From: Pontibacter liquoris
Lineage (GTDB): Bacteria; Bacteroidota; Bacteroidia; Cytophagales; Hymenobacteraceae
DNA length: 64,000 nucleotides
Direction: 5' to 3'
Assembly (NCBI RefSeq): GCF_022758235.1
Contig: NZ_JALEBG010000001.1
Coordinates: forward strand, 1,054,001-1,118,000
The translations under genes were made by a program, and so were the position numbers. Positions 26,981 through 35,626 of the stretch are shown here, piece by piece; position 1 is the stretch's first letter, and every line of letters starts with the position of its first letter. A model generated the notes under the pieces. That model did not search any database. It had not been told where the DNA came from and saw only the letters and a list, made by a program, of their open reading frames with translations.

Positions 26981-27351
26981 TCTTCGGGTAGCTTTTAGAG
27001 GCCGTCACCTCTTCCTCGAACGCCATGCACGGGCAAAGCGTGAAGCGCAACAGCAGGAGCGGATGAGTCAATTTTGTGGCAGCTAGCATGGCAGAAAACA
27101 GCATGCATCAGCTCTAAGAGCAAGGAAGCGGGATTATGTTTGCTCCGGCGCGGTGGCGCGCTGGCTGCCGCACACGCCAAGCCAACGTGCCTGTATCTGG
27201 TGCTGGCCTCACAAGGGAGGGGTAAGTAAAAATAAGCGCTGAAAGGCTGAAGGGGGATTCCCTGTCGATGAGCCGTGCCCGAAGCAGGCAGTAAACAAGC
27301 GTACAGGATTGCCTACCAACAGAACATATAGCAAATTAAAACAAAACGAAA
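26981..27351. other. intergenic spacer, no gene recognised
   Basis: This 370-bp GC-rich stretch follows trxB. Minus-strand frames here lack recognisable features. No clear terminator hairpin with a T-tract was found. Confidence 0.5.
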
Positions 27352-27645
27352 ATGGAAACAATTGACTTGCATGAGGGCCAGAGCGGCATCACCTTTTTTT
27401 CTCTCAAAATTGATGAGCGTGAAGTGGGCAGAATGATGGTTCATATGCTGCCTGGCATCTTGAGGGCGGGGCACACGAGCGTTGACATTTCACAACGTCG
27501 CAGTGGCTACGGCCAAAAACTAATAGATGCCGTGGTGGCTTATGCACGGAAAAATGAGCTCAAAGTGATCCCGGACTGTGGCTTTGTGGCGATGGTGTTT
27601 AACAAATATCCTGAAGTTTATGGGGACATCCGGGGCACACGGTAA
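27352..27645 (+). CDS. small GNAT-type N-acetyltransferase (YjdJ/GCN5-related)
   Basis: Protein of 97 residues belonging to the short acetyltransferase-like group (PF14542 type). It has a beta strand pair around SLKIDEREVGRMMVHM, the DISQRRSGYGQKLIDAVVAYARKNELKVIP segment that would bind the pyrophosphate of acetyl-CoA, and a final CGFVAMVFNKYPEVY. Substrate unknown. It stands alone with long spacers on either side. Confidence 0.82.
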   Translation: METIDLHEGQSGITFFSLKIDEREVGRMMVHMLPGILRAGHTSVDISQRRSGYGQKLIDAVVAYARKNELKVIPDCGFVAMVFNKYPEVYGDIRGTR

Positions 27646-27966
27646 CGGGCAGGAGCGGGGCAGGAAAAGCAACTGCCGGGACGTTTCCTACGCCGGCAGC
27701 TTCTGCAAATCAGAAAGGAGGCAGGGAGAGGAAAAGCAAGTGGCTTATTTTACAGGCATACCCCTCCGCTCCCAAGCCCGGTGTCCGGGGACGATCTGGA
27801 GGGAGGCCTTACGGTTAGGGCCAAGGGTATTTATTTTAATAGGTGAAAATCAGGCTGGTAGCGCGGTACAGGCAAGCGGCAGGCCAGCACATGCCTCACG
27901 GGCCTGCGCCCCTGACCTGCCCGTGCATGCGCATGGGGAAAGCTGCCCGTGAAATAGCAGAGCAAC
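27646..27966. other. intergenic spacer, no gene recognised
   Basis: GC-rich 320-bp stretch upstream of an AraC-type gene. Overlapping frames on both strands have no motifs. Confidence 0.5.
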
Positions 27967-28824
27967 ATGAAACTGGGATATGAGAACACAACCGATGGTG
28001 CCCGCCTCTTCATAACGGTTGGGGAGCACCAAATGAAAGGGGAGGGAATGCTGCGGAATCCTACCGAGCATATGAACACGTTGGTGGTCAACAAGTCCCC
28101 TGGCTCCCAGCGGGTAACCATTGATGCAATACCGTATACCATGCCCGGGCACTCGCTGCTCCCGTTGGTGTCAAACCAGCCTTATGCCTTCGAAGATCCA
28201 GTCTCCCTGGTGTCCTGGCACTTCAACAGGGAGTTTTACTGTATCGTCGACCATGATGCTGAGGTAAGCTGCGCCGGTTTTCTGTTCTTTGGCATTCATC
28301 ATCCCATGTTCATCAGGCTCAGCCCCGAGGACCTGGCGGGCATTCGGCTGATAGAGCAGTTGTTTCTGGAAGATATGCAGGAAAAAGACAGGATGCAGGG
28401 GGAGATGCTGCGCACGCTGCTGAAGCGGCTCATTATCAAAAGCACCCGCATGGCGCGGGCACAGATGGCGAACGGCCAGCTGCTTACCGTCGATAGGTTT
28501 GATGTGATTCGCCTCTTTAACCTGCTAGTTGAGCAGAACTTCCGGCAAGAGCATGAGGTGAGCTTTTATGCCGCGGCACTGCATAAGTCACCCAAGACCC
28601 TTTCTAATCTCTTTCGGCTTTGCAGCCATCCTTCTCCTTCGACACTCATTCAGCAGCGCATCCTCCTGGAGGCAAAAAGGTACCTGTACTATACTTCCAA
28701 ATCAGCAAAGGAGATAGGCTATGAACTCGGGTTTGAAAGTCCGGCGCATTTCAGCCGCTTCTTCAAATTAAAAACAGGGACCACACTTTCTGCATTCAAA
28801 AACAGGCAGGCCCTGGAAATATAA
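27967..28824 (+). CDS. AraC-family transcriptional regulator
   Basis: Regulator of 285 residues. The N-terminal about 170 residues form a sensing domain of the kind seen in Bacteroidota AraC proteins (SLVSWHFNREFYCIVDHD, SCAGFLFFGIHHPMFIRL). The C-terminal double helix-turn-helix (about 185-280) shows AALHKSPKTLSNLFRLC and AKEIGYELGFESPAHFSRFF. Targets unknown. An inverted repeat 14 bp after the stop could end its transcript. Confidence 0.9.
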   Translation: MKLGYENTTDGARLFITVGEHQMKGEGMLRNPTEHMNTLVVNKSPGSQRVTIDAIPYTMPGHSLLPLVSNQPYAFEDPVSLVSWHFNREFYCIVDHDAEVSCAGFLFFGIHHPMFIRLSPEDLAGIRLIEQLFLEDMQEKDRMQGEMLRTLLKRLIIKSTRMARAQMANGQLLTVDRFDVIRLFNLLVEQNFRQEHEVSFYAAALHKSPKTLSNLFRLCSHPSPSTLIQQRILLEAKRYLYYTSKSAKEIGYELGFESPAHFSRFFKLKTGTTLSAFKNRQALEI

Positions 28825-28837
28825 GCGGTCGGTCGCT

Positions 28838-28871
28838 ACCGGTAGTCGCCTTCTTTACAAAGACTACCGGT
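28838..28871 (+). terminator. inverted repeat after the AraC-type gene
   Basis: ACCGGTAGTC (28838-28847) is perfectly repeated inverted at 28862-28871 (GACTACCGGT), with a 14-base loop. It is 14 bp beyond the stop. No T-tract follows, so it is a probable rather than clear terminator. Confidence 0.45.
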
Positions 28872-29281
28872 GAATGGTTAGCCGGCCTTTGACCAAAGCC
28901 CAGCAGGCACTGAACCGCGAAGTCCGTTTACCGCGGCTACAGGAAAATACCCGACCACTACCCATCCGGGAAATATCGCCAACACATCGGGAACTCCTGT
29001 CATTACCTGTTGCCCGGAACCGGGCTACTTTTACTTAATTAAAAGAAGGAACGATGGAAAGAACGAGAAAGGCAAAGGTGCCTATCCCCTTAGCCCCCCG
29101 GGCCTTTAGGCGGATCAGCGGCTAGGGACTTATAGCATATGGCGGGGCCAAGCCTGGCCGCGGCATGAAGGGGCTGGTCAAAACTTTCCCGGTAATGGGA
29201 GAAGCAGACACAGGGAAATGCACCCCGATGCGCTCGTCTTGCCATCAGAAACTCACGCATTAAACCTGTAAACCCATTTAT
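28872..29281. other. intergenic spacer, no gene recognised
   Basis: About 400 bp upstream of the exported peroxiredoxin-like gene. No exact promoter box and no supported frame. Confidence 0.45.
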
Positions 29282-29974
29282 ATGAAGTCAATAAATTCAG
29301 TTCAAAGCGCCCTGGTGTGGGCGGTTGCCGGCACGATGTTGCTCAGTTTCCAGGCAGGGGATGCGTTTGCCGCCCAGAAGCTCCCTTTACAAGCTGGTGA
29401 TAGGGATTCGGTTGCAACGGTGGCAGGAGTGCCTTTGCTGCCACAAGACATCAGCCCGCTGCTGATAGGCGAAAGTATTCCGAAAGCAAAGCTTCCAGCT
29501 CCAGATGGGTCGTTACAGGATTTAAATGCCCTGGTGGCGCAAAAGCCTACGATTCTTGTTTTTTACCGGGGCGGATGGTGTCCCTATTGCTCCAAACAGC
29601 TTTCCGGGCTGCAGGAAATAGAGCAGGAGCTTGCAGGTATGGGCTACCAAACCATTGCCATCAGCACGGATAGTCCGGAAAACCTGCAGCACACCAAAGA
29701 CAAAGGGGCTCTCACCTATCAGCTGTTATCGGATGCAGACCTGGCCTTAGCTAAAAAGTTCGGGATAGCTTATAAATCGCCGCAGAGTTACGACGCCTTT
29801 CTACCCAAAACTTCCGGCGGTAAAAACCCGGACAAGCTCCTGCCGGTGCCTTCGGTGTTTCTACTAAACCAAAAAGGAACGATTCTTTTTGAGTTCATCA
29901 ACCCCGATATCACCCAAAGGCTAAGCCCCACCTTATTGAAAGCGGTTGCGGCATCACTCCGGAAAGAGGCATAA
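29282..29974 (+). CDS. exported peroxiredoxin-like (AhpC/TSA-type) protein
   Basis: Thioredoxin-fold protein of 230 residues with a signal peptide (about 1-31: hydrophobic LVWAVAGTMLLSF, cleavage near AFAAQ), hence periplasmic. The active site is C100/C103 in VFYRGGWCPYCSKQL, and the rest follows the AhpC/TSA-like pattern (AISTDSPENLQHTKDKGALTYQ-type segment and a SVFLLNQKGTILFEFI core strand). The CPYC motif in place of the usual single peroxidatic cysteine context puts it in the 'peroxiredoxin-like' family. It is followed within 66 bp by a DsbD-type electron carrier and a second exported thioredoxin, so the three probably form one periplasmic reducing chain. Confidence 0.88.
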   Translation: MKSINSVQSALVWAVAGTMLLSFQAGDAFAAQKLPLQAGDRDSVATVAGVPLLPQDISPLLIGESIPKAKLPAPDGSLQDLNALVAQKPTILVFYRGGWCPYCSKQLSGLQEIEQELAGMGYQTIAISTDSPENLQHTKDKGALTYQLLSDADLALAKKFGIAYKSPQSYDAFLPKTSGGKNPDKLLPVPSVFLLNQKGTILFEFINPDITQRLSPTLLKAVAASLRKEA

Positions 29975-30040
29975 AGAAACCCACGATCACCCTGGCAGGC
30001 AGGCCGGGATCGAGCATTCGGGCTGCAGGAGACAACGCTG

Positions 30041-32071
30041 ATGAATAAAAACAAGATGAAGAAATTTTTGATAGTACTGGCAGGGATTCTATGGTTCTCA
30101 GCCGCTGCCACCGCGCAGATTGAGCACCCTGTAAGCTGGCGTGTCACCGCAAAGCAACTAAATGCTCAGGAAGCGGATCTGATCGTGAAGGCAACGATTC
30201 AGCCCGGCTGGCATGTATACTCCCAATTTCTGAAAGCGGGTGGGCCGGTGCCGACCTCCTTTACATTCCGCCCTTCGCCGGCTTATCAACTGGTAGGGAA
30301 GGTAGCAGAAAGTCCGCAACCGGTTGCTGCTTTCGACCAGAACTTTAACATGGAGATTCTGTGGCATGAGCAAGCGGTTACCTTCAGGCAGCGCATCAAG
30401 CTTCTCAAGCCTGTCGTCTCAGTGACCGGCTCGGTTGAGTTTATGGTATGCAACGACCAGAAGTGTTTACCTCCCACGGAAGAAACGTTTGAGATTCTTT
30501 TAGGAGCTAAACCATCAACTGCTTCATCCGACCTGCAACAAGCGAAAACTACCCGGCAGGAAAGGGTGGAGAAGGCAGCAGGCACGGGCGCGGCACAGGG
30601 ACAGGCCGGCGCTGCAGATGCTTCTCCGGCCTCTTATGCAGGCATTTTCATAGCTGGTTTTTTAGGAGGGTTGGCCGCTTTTTTTATGCCCTGCATCTAC
30701 CCCCTGATACCCCTCACGGTTTCCTTTTTCACAAAGCAAGCAGGCTCCCGGCGCAGAGGCATACAGCAGGCGCTGCTCTACGGGCTTTCAATTATCAGTA
30801 TTTATGTGGCCCTGGGAGTGCTGATCACACTCAGTTTTGGCGCTTCCGCGCTTAACGAAGCTGCCAGCAGCGCCCTCTTTAACCTGTTTTTCTTTGCCGT
30901 GCTGGTGATGTTTGCCCTCTCCTTCCTGGGTGCCTTCGAGTTGGTGCTTCCTTCGGCGTTGGTCAATAAAATGGATGAGAAATCAAGCGGCGGTGGCCTG
31001 GCCGGGCTGTTTTTTATGGCCTTTACCCTGGCGCTGGTTTCCTTCTCCTGTACAGGCCCGATCATCGGCACGTTGCTGGTGGATGCCGTTTCGAAAGGAA
31101 CGTACCTGGGGCCGGCCATCGGTATGTTCGGCTTCTCTTTGGCTTTGGCTTTCCCGTTTACCTTCTTTGCGATATTTCCTGCCTGGCTCCGGGAACTTCC
31201 CAAGTCGGGGGGGTGGCTGCAGACGGTAAAAGTATCGCTGGGCTTTCTGGAGCTGGCCTTAGCCTTTAAATACCTCTCCAACGTCGACCTTGCTTACCAC
31301 TGGGGTATCTTTAACAGAGACCTCTTCCTGATCGTGTGGATTGTCATTTTTGGCGTGCTGGGGCTTTATCTGCTAGGTAAACTGCCCTTGACGCAGGAGG
31401 CGGCACCCAAGCAAGTATCCCTGCCCCGGCTGATTTTTAGTATGATCGTTTTTGTTTTTACCCTGTACATGATCCCGGGCATCTGGGGAGCGCCGCTCAA
31501 GCTGATCAGCGCCTGGTTGCCACCCATTACAACGCAGGAATTTGACCTGACGGGTTACAGGGCCGGAGGCGCAGCGGAAAAGACCGCAGGCAAAAAGTAC
31601 GCCTCCCTGTTTCATACACCCTATGGGCTGAATGCTTTTTATGATTACGAGCAGGCACGGGTGCAGTCAAAAAAGGAAAACAAACCGATTCTGCTGGATT
31701 TCACGGGCTGGAGTTGTACCAATTGCCGGAAGATGGAAGCGAGCGTGTGGTCGGATCCGCTCGTGTTGGCACGCTTAAAAAAGGAGTTTGTGCTGGTATC
31801 CCTTTACGTGGATGATAAAACGGAACTGGCAGAAAACGAAAAGTATACGTCGGTGTTCAGCGGCAGGAAAGTGAAAACAGTAGGCCAGAAATGGAGCGAT
31901 TTCCAGGCATCTGCCTTTGGGACGAACTCGCAGCCATACTATGTGATTGTCAACGCAGCAGGAGAAAAACTAACGCACCCGAAAGCCTTCGACCTGAATA
32001 TCCAAAATTACCTTGCCTTCCTGGCGGAAGGGAAAGCTGCTTTCAGCAGCATGCGCTTAGATTTAAATTAA
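30041..32071 (+). CDS. DsbD-type thiol:disulfide interchange protein
   Basis: Membrane protein of 676 residues that moves electrons from cytoplasmic thioredoxin to the periplasm. A signal peptide (1-26) is followed by the alpha domain with the redox pair C137/C142 in MVCNDQKCLPP. The beta domain spans about 200-500 with eight hydrophobic segments, including C218 in FFMPCIYPLIPLTVSF and a second cysteine in FSCTGPIIGT. The C-terminal gamma thioredoxin domain has C559/C562 in GWSCTNCRKME. All three domains of DsbD are present. It lies between two exported thioredoxin-fold proteins that are its likely partners. Confidence 0.93.
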   Translation: MNKNKMKKFLIVLAGILWFSAAATAQIEHPVSWRVTAKQLNAQEADLIVKATIQPGWHVYSQFLKAGGPVPTSFTFRPSPAYQLVGKVAESPQPVAAFDQNFNMEILWHEQAVTFRQRIKLLKPVVSVTGSVEFMVCNDQKCLPPTEETFEILLGAKPSTASSDLQQAKTTRQERVEKAAGTGAAQGQAGAADASPASYAGIFIAGFLGGLAAFFMPCIYPLIPLTVSFFTKQAGSRRRGIQQALLYGLSIISIYVALGVLITLSFGASALNEAASSALFNLFFFAVLVMFALSFLGAFELVLPSALVNKMDEKSSGGGLAGLFFMAFTLALVSFSCTGPIIGTLLVDAVSKGTYLGPAIGMFGFSLALAFPFTFFAIFPAWLRELPKSGGWLQTVKVSLGFLELALAFKYLSNVDLAYHWGIFNRDLFLIVWIVIFGVLGLYLLGKLPLTQEAAPKQVSLPRLIFSMIVFVFTLYMIPGIWGAPLKLISAWLPPITTQEFDLTGYRAGGAAEKTAGKKYASLFHTPYGLNAFYDYEQARVQSKKENKPILLDFTGWSCTNCRKMEASVWSDPLVLARLKKEFVLVSLYVDDKTELAENEKYTSVFSGRKVKTVGQKWSDFQASAFGTNSQPYYVIVNAAGEKLTHPKAFDLNIQNYLAFLAEGKAAFSSMRLDLN

Positions 32072-32084
32072 AACGACAGGATAC

Positions 32085-32576
32085 ATGATGAAAAATAAAA
32101 AATTAAGCCGCGTTGTGCTTCAGGGTTTAGCATTGTTAAGCCTGCTGCTGGGCTTTCAGCAAGCAGCGGGGAATCCCCACCTTGCGCCTCCCGTCACCGG
32201 CACACAGATCAATTTTATCGAAAACTCCTGGGGGGCAGCCCAGAAAAGAGCGCGGCAAGCACACAAGTACATTTTTGTAGACGCCTACGCAACCTGGTGC
32301 GGCCCCTGCAAACAACTAAAAGCCACCACGTTCAGAGATCCGAAAGTCGCTGATTTCTTCAACAGGAACTTTGTAAATCTTTCCCTGGACATGGAAAAGG
32401 GGGAAGGACCGACGCTGGCTGAGACCTGGCAGGTAACGGCTTATCCAACGCTGCTGGTTATAGACCCGTTGGGCAAGGTCGTACTTCGCTACACAGGCTT
32501 CCTCAAACCAAATGATTTACTTATGCTCGGGGAGCAAGCCTTGAAAAAAGGAGCTCCAAAAGACAAGAAACCATAA
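32085..32576 (+). CDS. exported thioredoxin-family protein
   Basis: Protein of 163 residues with an N-terminal signal peptide (core VVLQGLALLSLLLGFQQAA, about 10-28) and a thioredoxin fold with C72/C75 in DAYATWCGPCKQLK. The cis-proline loop is QVTAYPTLLVID. It begins 13 bp after the dsbD-type stop, so it is translated from the same message and should receive electrons from it. The second ATG at 32088 is an equally good start. Substrates in the periplasm are unknown. Confidence 0.9.
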   Translation: MMKNKKLSRVVLQGLALLSLLLGFQQAAGNPHLAPPVTGTQINFIENSWGAAQKRARQAHKYIFVDAYATWCGPCKQLKATTFRDPKVADFFNRNFVNLSLDMEKGEGPTLAETWQVTAYPTLLVIDPLGKVVLRYTGFLKPNDLLMLGEQALKKGAPKDKKP

Positions 32577-33177
32577 AACAGCGGAGAAGGAAGTAAGCCA
32601 GCAGCTATTTGAAGGGAGAAATGTCTTAACTTCGAATGTACGACCGCAGGGGATACCGGCTACCTTTCAAAAAGAAGCACCTGCTGACCCGATCCTTCCT
32701 AAGGGCTTATTCTTTCGTCCGCTTTTTTTCTTGCAGGTTACCATCTAAGGGCAGGAACTGTTCTTGATGGCAGCTCTTTGTGCCTTGAGCTGCTTGCGGG
32801 ACTCCTTTCGACTTTTATTCGGTATTTTACAGGTATCTTCTGGCTGATCTGACGTAAACGATAAGTACCCGGAGGAGGGGTTGGCAGCAATCAAATCCTG
32901 CTGTTGGTCCCGCTTTCATACGCGTGATGAAGCTCTAAGAAAAGAGCGGCAGGAAATGCTTTTGCAGGCAATGTATCAAATGGCCTTCTCACCCTTTCCT
33001 GCTGCCTGCCTTCCAGGCCGGATGGACGCTAGTGCTGATGCGCTGCCCTGATGGTTTGATTTCCTTTCTTTGCCGGAAACAGGTGAACCAGCCGAAAGAA
33101 TCGTTCTTAAACCAGTTCAAGTCTTAAGCTATTCCTTTTTTGGACCTTTGCTTAATCAAATATAAACAGTCGAAGCG
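32577..33177. other. 600-bp spacer, no gene recognised
   Basis: No frame of meaningful length or motif content. A sequence close to a promoter (GACCTTTG at about 33144, one base off TAnnTTTG) lies roughly 30 bp before the next start. Otherwise nothing is seen. Confidence 0.5.
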
Positions 33178-33621
33178 ATGGAAAAGCGAGTAAACATTCA
33201 ACAAACGGAACCTGGAGCATACAAAGCCATGTATGCCCTGGAAGGTTACTTCAAGACCACTCCGTTAACCAGCACGCATAAGGATTTAATAAAGATCCGT
33301 GCCTCACAAATTAACGGATGTGCCTACTGCATTGATCTGCATACCAAGGACGCCCTAAAAAACGGAGAAACAGCGCAACGGATTTTTATGTTGAATGCCT
33401 GGCGGGAAACGGATTTCTTCACCGAGGAAGAGCAAGTGGTTTTAGCCATGAGTGAAGAAGTGACCCTGATCCACAAGCAGGGATTGACCGAGGAAACGTA
33501 TAAAAAGGCGGAACAGGTCTTTGATCAACATTACATAGCTCAAATCATCATGGCTATTGCGACGATCAATGCCTGGAACAGAATAGCCATAAGCACCCAC
33601 CTGGCTCCTATACGGGATTAA
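33178..33621 (+). CDS. AhpD-like carboxymuconolactone decarboxylase-family protein
   Basis: Protein of 147 residues with the alkylhydroperoxidase-D core: helix KDLIKIRASQINGCAYCIDLHTKDA, in which the CxxC cysteines (C54/C57 region) and the histidine four residues later form the proton relay of this family. LTEETYKKAEQVF and NAWNRIAISTH follow. Members act as peroxidase partners or decarboxylases. Given the redox neighbours, a thiol peroxidase role is more likely. It stands alone on its transcript. Confidence 0.87.
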   Translation: MEKRVNIQQTEPGAYKAMYALEGYFKTTPLTSTHKDLIKIRASQINGCAYCIDLHTKDALKNGETAQRIFMLNAWRETDFFTEEEQVVLAMSEEVTLIHKQGLTEETYKKAEQVFDQHYIAQIIMAIATINAWNRIAISTHLAPIRD

Positions 33622-33731
33622 AGCAGCGGCACAGTCCCTTACGATGGCACAGAAACAGGCAGCTGATACCCGGTGACAGGTAGGTGTTTCGCGGGCTTAT
33701 CCGCTTGTTTTGCTCTTAAACTTAAAAGCCT

Positions 33732-34382
33732 ATGGCATCAAGTAAACCCAAGGTCGTTGCCGGCATTCAGCTACCTGACAGTACGATAGCGACGCAGGCC
33801 ACCGCGTTGTTACGCGAACATGGTACAGCATTGCTTTATAATCATTCTTTACGGGCGTTCTTATTTGCTTCTTTGAATGGGAAGCAAAACAGGATTTCGT
33901 ACGACCCGGAACTCTTGTATGTCAGCGCTGTTTTTCATGACCTTGGGCTAACACCGCAGTATAGCAGTCGGGATAAAAGATTTGAAGTAGATGGTGCCAA
34001 TGCTGCCCGTGATTTTCTTAAAAGTCATGGCCTGTCGCCGCAGGCGCTCCAATTAGTATGGGATACGGTTGCCCTTCATACAACCCCGGGTATTGCAGAG
34101 TATAAAGAAGCGGAAGTGGCTTTACTCAATTACGGTGTGGCCCTGGATGTGGTAGGTAGAGGCTATGCGCACCTGCCGGCACACCAACGGGAGGAGATTA
34201 TCGGGCAATTCCCGCGTACCAGCTTTAAGAAAAAGATTATTCCTGCGTTTTATGACGGCTTCAAACATAAGCCCCAGACGACTTATGGAAATATCAATGC
34301 CGATATATGTGCGTGTATGAGCCCAAACTTTGAAAGAAAAGACTTTTGTGAGGCTATTCTGCAATCTCCCTGGAGCGAATAA
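33732..34382 (+). CDS. HD-domain hydrolase, cyanamide-hydratase-like
   Basis: Cytoplasmic protein of 216 residues with metal-binding HD motifs: H in LLYNHSLRAFLFAS, the HD pair in VFHDLGLTPQYS, and a later histidine in DTVALHTTPGI. The overall pattern matches the cyanamide hydratase/HD family found in fungi and bacteria. The real substrate in bacteria is mostly unknown. It is 110 bp downstream of the AhpD-like gene, same strand. Confidence 0.82.
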   Translation: MASSKPKVVAGIQLPDSTIATQATALLREHGTALLYNHSLRAFLFASLNGKQNRISYDPELLYVSAVFHDLGLTPQYSSRDKRFEVDGANAARDFLKSHGLSPQALQLVWDTVALHTTPGIAEYKEAEVALLNYGVALDVVGRGYAHLPAHQREEIIGQFPRTSFKKKIIPAFYDGFKHKPQTTYGNINADICACMSPNFERKDFCEAILQSPWSE

Positions 34383-34944
34383 GGTGAATTTACCTTTTCC
34401 TGCCCTATCCAAACAGGGAACGACAGATGGCAGGAGAGAGTACAGGGAGACCATCCTAAAGGAGTGCAACAGGGTCGTATAGCATCAAAAGCTGCTGCTG
34501 CCCTTAACCGGGGTAGGGGCAGGTGATTTTAGGGCCTGATGGAATCAGACAGCACGCGCTCAGATGAATGGCGGGCTGAAGCCCTGCACAGGCAACAGAA
34601 GCAGTGCATGCAGCAAGTGGGGATTTAGCAGCATATGCAGCGAAAGGGAACGTCACAGGAAAAAGAAAACGGGGCGGGCAGGAAATGCAGCGGGGGTAGG
34701 ATGCCGTTTTGAAGATGGATGAGCTCTTTGTTTTGCGCAGCCCAAAAAGCTGAACAAAGCGGAAAGGAATGAATGGAACGGGATGGAAAACCAGCATTGC
34801 CGGATAAGGCCTGGTTACAGCGCGTTAACGCGTGCTTGGGCCGATGCTTTCACCAGGACGTCGGGCACCTTGCCGAACGTGTGCCACACCACCCGTTCCC
34901 GCAGGAAATGCATCCGGTCAAGCGATGCAACACATGTAGAAAGG
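34383..34944. other. 560-bp spacer, no gene recognised
   Basis: A frame on the plus strand continues into the next gene from 34783, but its first 54 codons have none of the family's features. A minus-strand frame at 34504-34797 likewise shows nothing. Confidence 0.5.
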
Positions 34945-35553
34945 ATGAACAAAGCGGTATTTCAACATATCAACAAATTTGTTTCCATCGATGAAAATGA
35001 ATTCGATGACATCATACTGTATTTCACCCGGAGAAGCGCCGAGAAGAAAGCATTGCTAATGCGCCCAGGGGATCTGGCACTCCATGATTATTTTGTCCTT
35101 TCAGGTTGCCTGCACATGTACTTTACAGACAAGAAAGGAACAGAACACACCATCCAGTTTGCTTTGAAGGGGTGGTGGCTGGCAGACTATGCAGCCCTCC
35201 AGGGTAAGAAGCCTGCCGGATTCTACATGCAAGCCGTCGAAGACTCAGAGCTGCTCAGTATCTCCCAGACAAAACGGGAAGAACTTTTTCGCGCTTTTCC
35301 TAAAATGGCATCTTATTTCAGAGCGGTATATCAGATCGCTTATGGAGCGTATCAAACGCGGATGAAGTACATGTTAAGTTACTCCAAAGAAGAAATCTAT
35401 TTTGAATTCAGGGATTCGTACCCGGAATTTGTGAACAGCGTACCCCAGTACCTAATAGCAAGCTACCTGGGGCTTACCCCCGAATACATCAGTAAATTAC
35501 GCCGTAAAGGCATTTTCGCTGCAGCGCAGGCAAGCATCAAACCACTTAAATAA
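34945..35553 (+). CDS. Crp/Fnr-family transcriptional regulator
   Basis: Regulator of 202 residues. I place the start at the ATG at 34945 (preceded by AGAAAGG), because the upstream in-frame extension from 34783 does not resemble the family. It has a cyclic-nucleotide-like domain (about 10-120: KKALLMRPGDLALHDYFVLSGCLHMYFTD), a dimer helix, and a C-terminal helix-turn-helix VPQYLIASYLGLTPEYISKLRRK. Ligand unknown. It is a second paralogue of the regulator at 18854 and might also act at the Crp-like palindromes. It lies 73 bp upstream of the GbsR-type gene, same strand. Confidence 0.88.
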   Translation: MNKAVFQHINKFVSIDENEFDDIILYFTRRSAEKKALLMRPGDLALHDYFVLSGCLHMYFTDKKGTEHTIQFALKGWWLADYAALQGKKPAGFYMQAVEDSELLSISQTKREELFRAFPKMASYFRAVYQIAYGAYQTRMKYMLSYSKEEIYFEFRDSYPEFVNSVPQYLIASYLGLTPEYISKLRRKGIFAAAQASIKPLK

Positions 35554-35581
35554 AACATGGAGAACTAGCAGTTTATAAAAC

Positions 35582-35601
35582 TTTCAATACGTATTGGAAG
35601 T
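35582..35601. promoter_or_regulatory. operator copy 1 of the GbsR-type regulator
   Basis: TTTCAATACGTATTGGAAGT contains the perfect 12-bp palindrome CAATACGTATTG, extended by TT/AA at the outer edge. An almost identical sequence (18 of 20 bases, only the two central bases differ) is at 36153-36172. This copy overlaps the expected -33 region of the regulator's promoter, fitting autorepression. Confidence 0.72.
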
Positions 35602-35615
35602 ATATAAAAGTATAC

Positions 35616-35623
35616 TACATTTG
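35616..35623 (+). promoter_or_regulatory. -7 box of the GbsR-type gene
   Basis: TACATTTG is an exact TAnnTTTG match ending 3 bp before the ATG at 35627, with TTGG 18 bp upstream as a weak -33. Transcription would start at or next to the start codon, so the mRNA may be leaderless. Confidence 0.5.
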
Positions 35624-35626
35624 AGC

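Noticed and set aside
34783..34944. 54-codon extension of the second Crp-type gene
   Set aside because: The extension is rich in Arg/His/Cys, unlike the family, while the ATG at 34945 has a good ribosome site.
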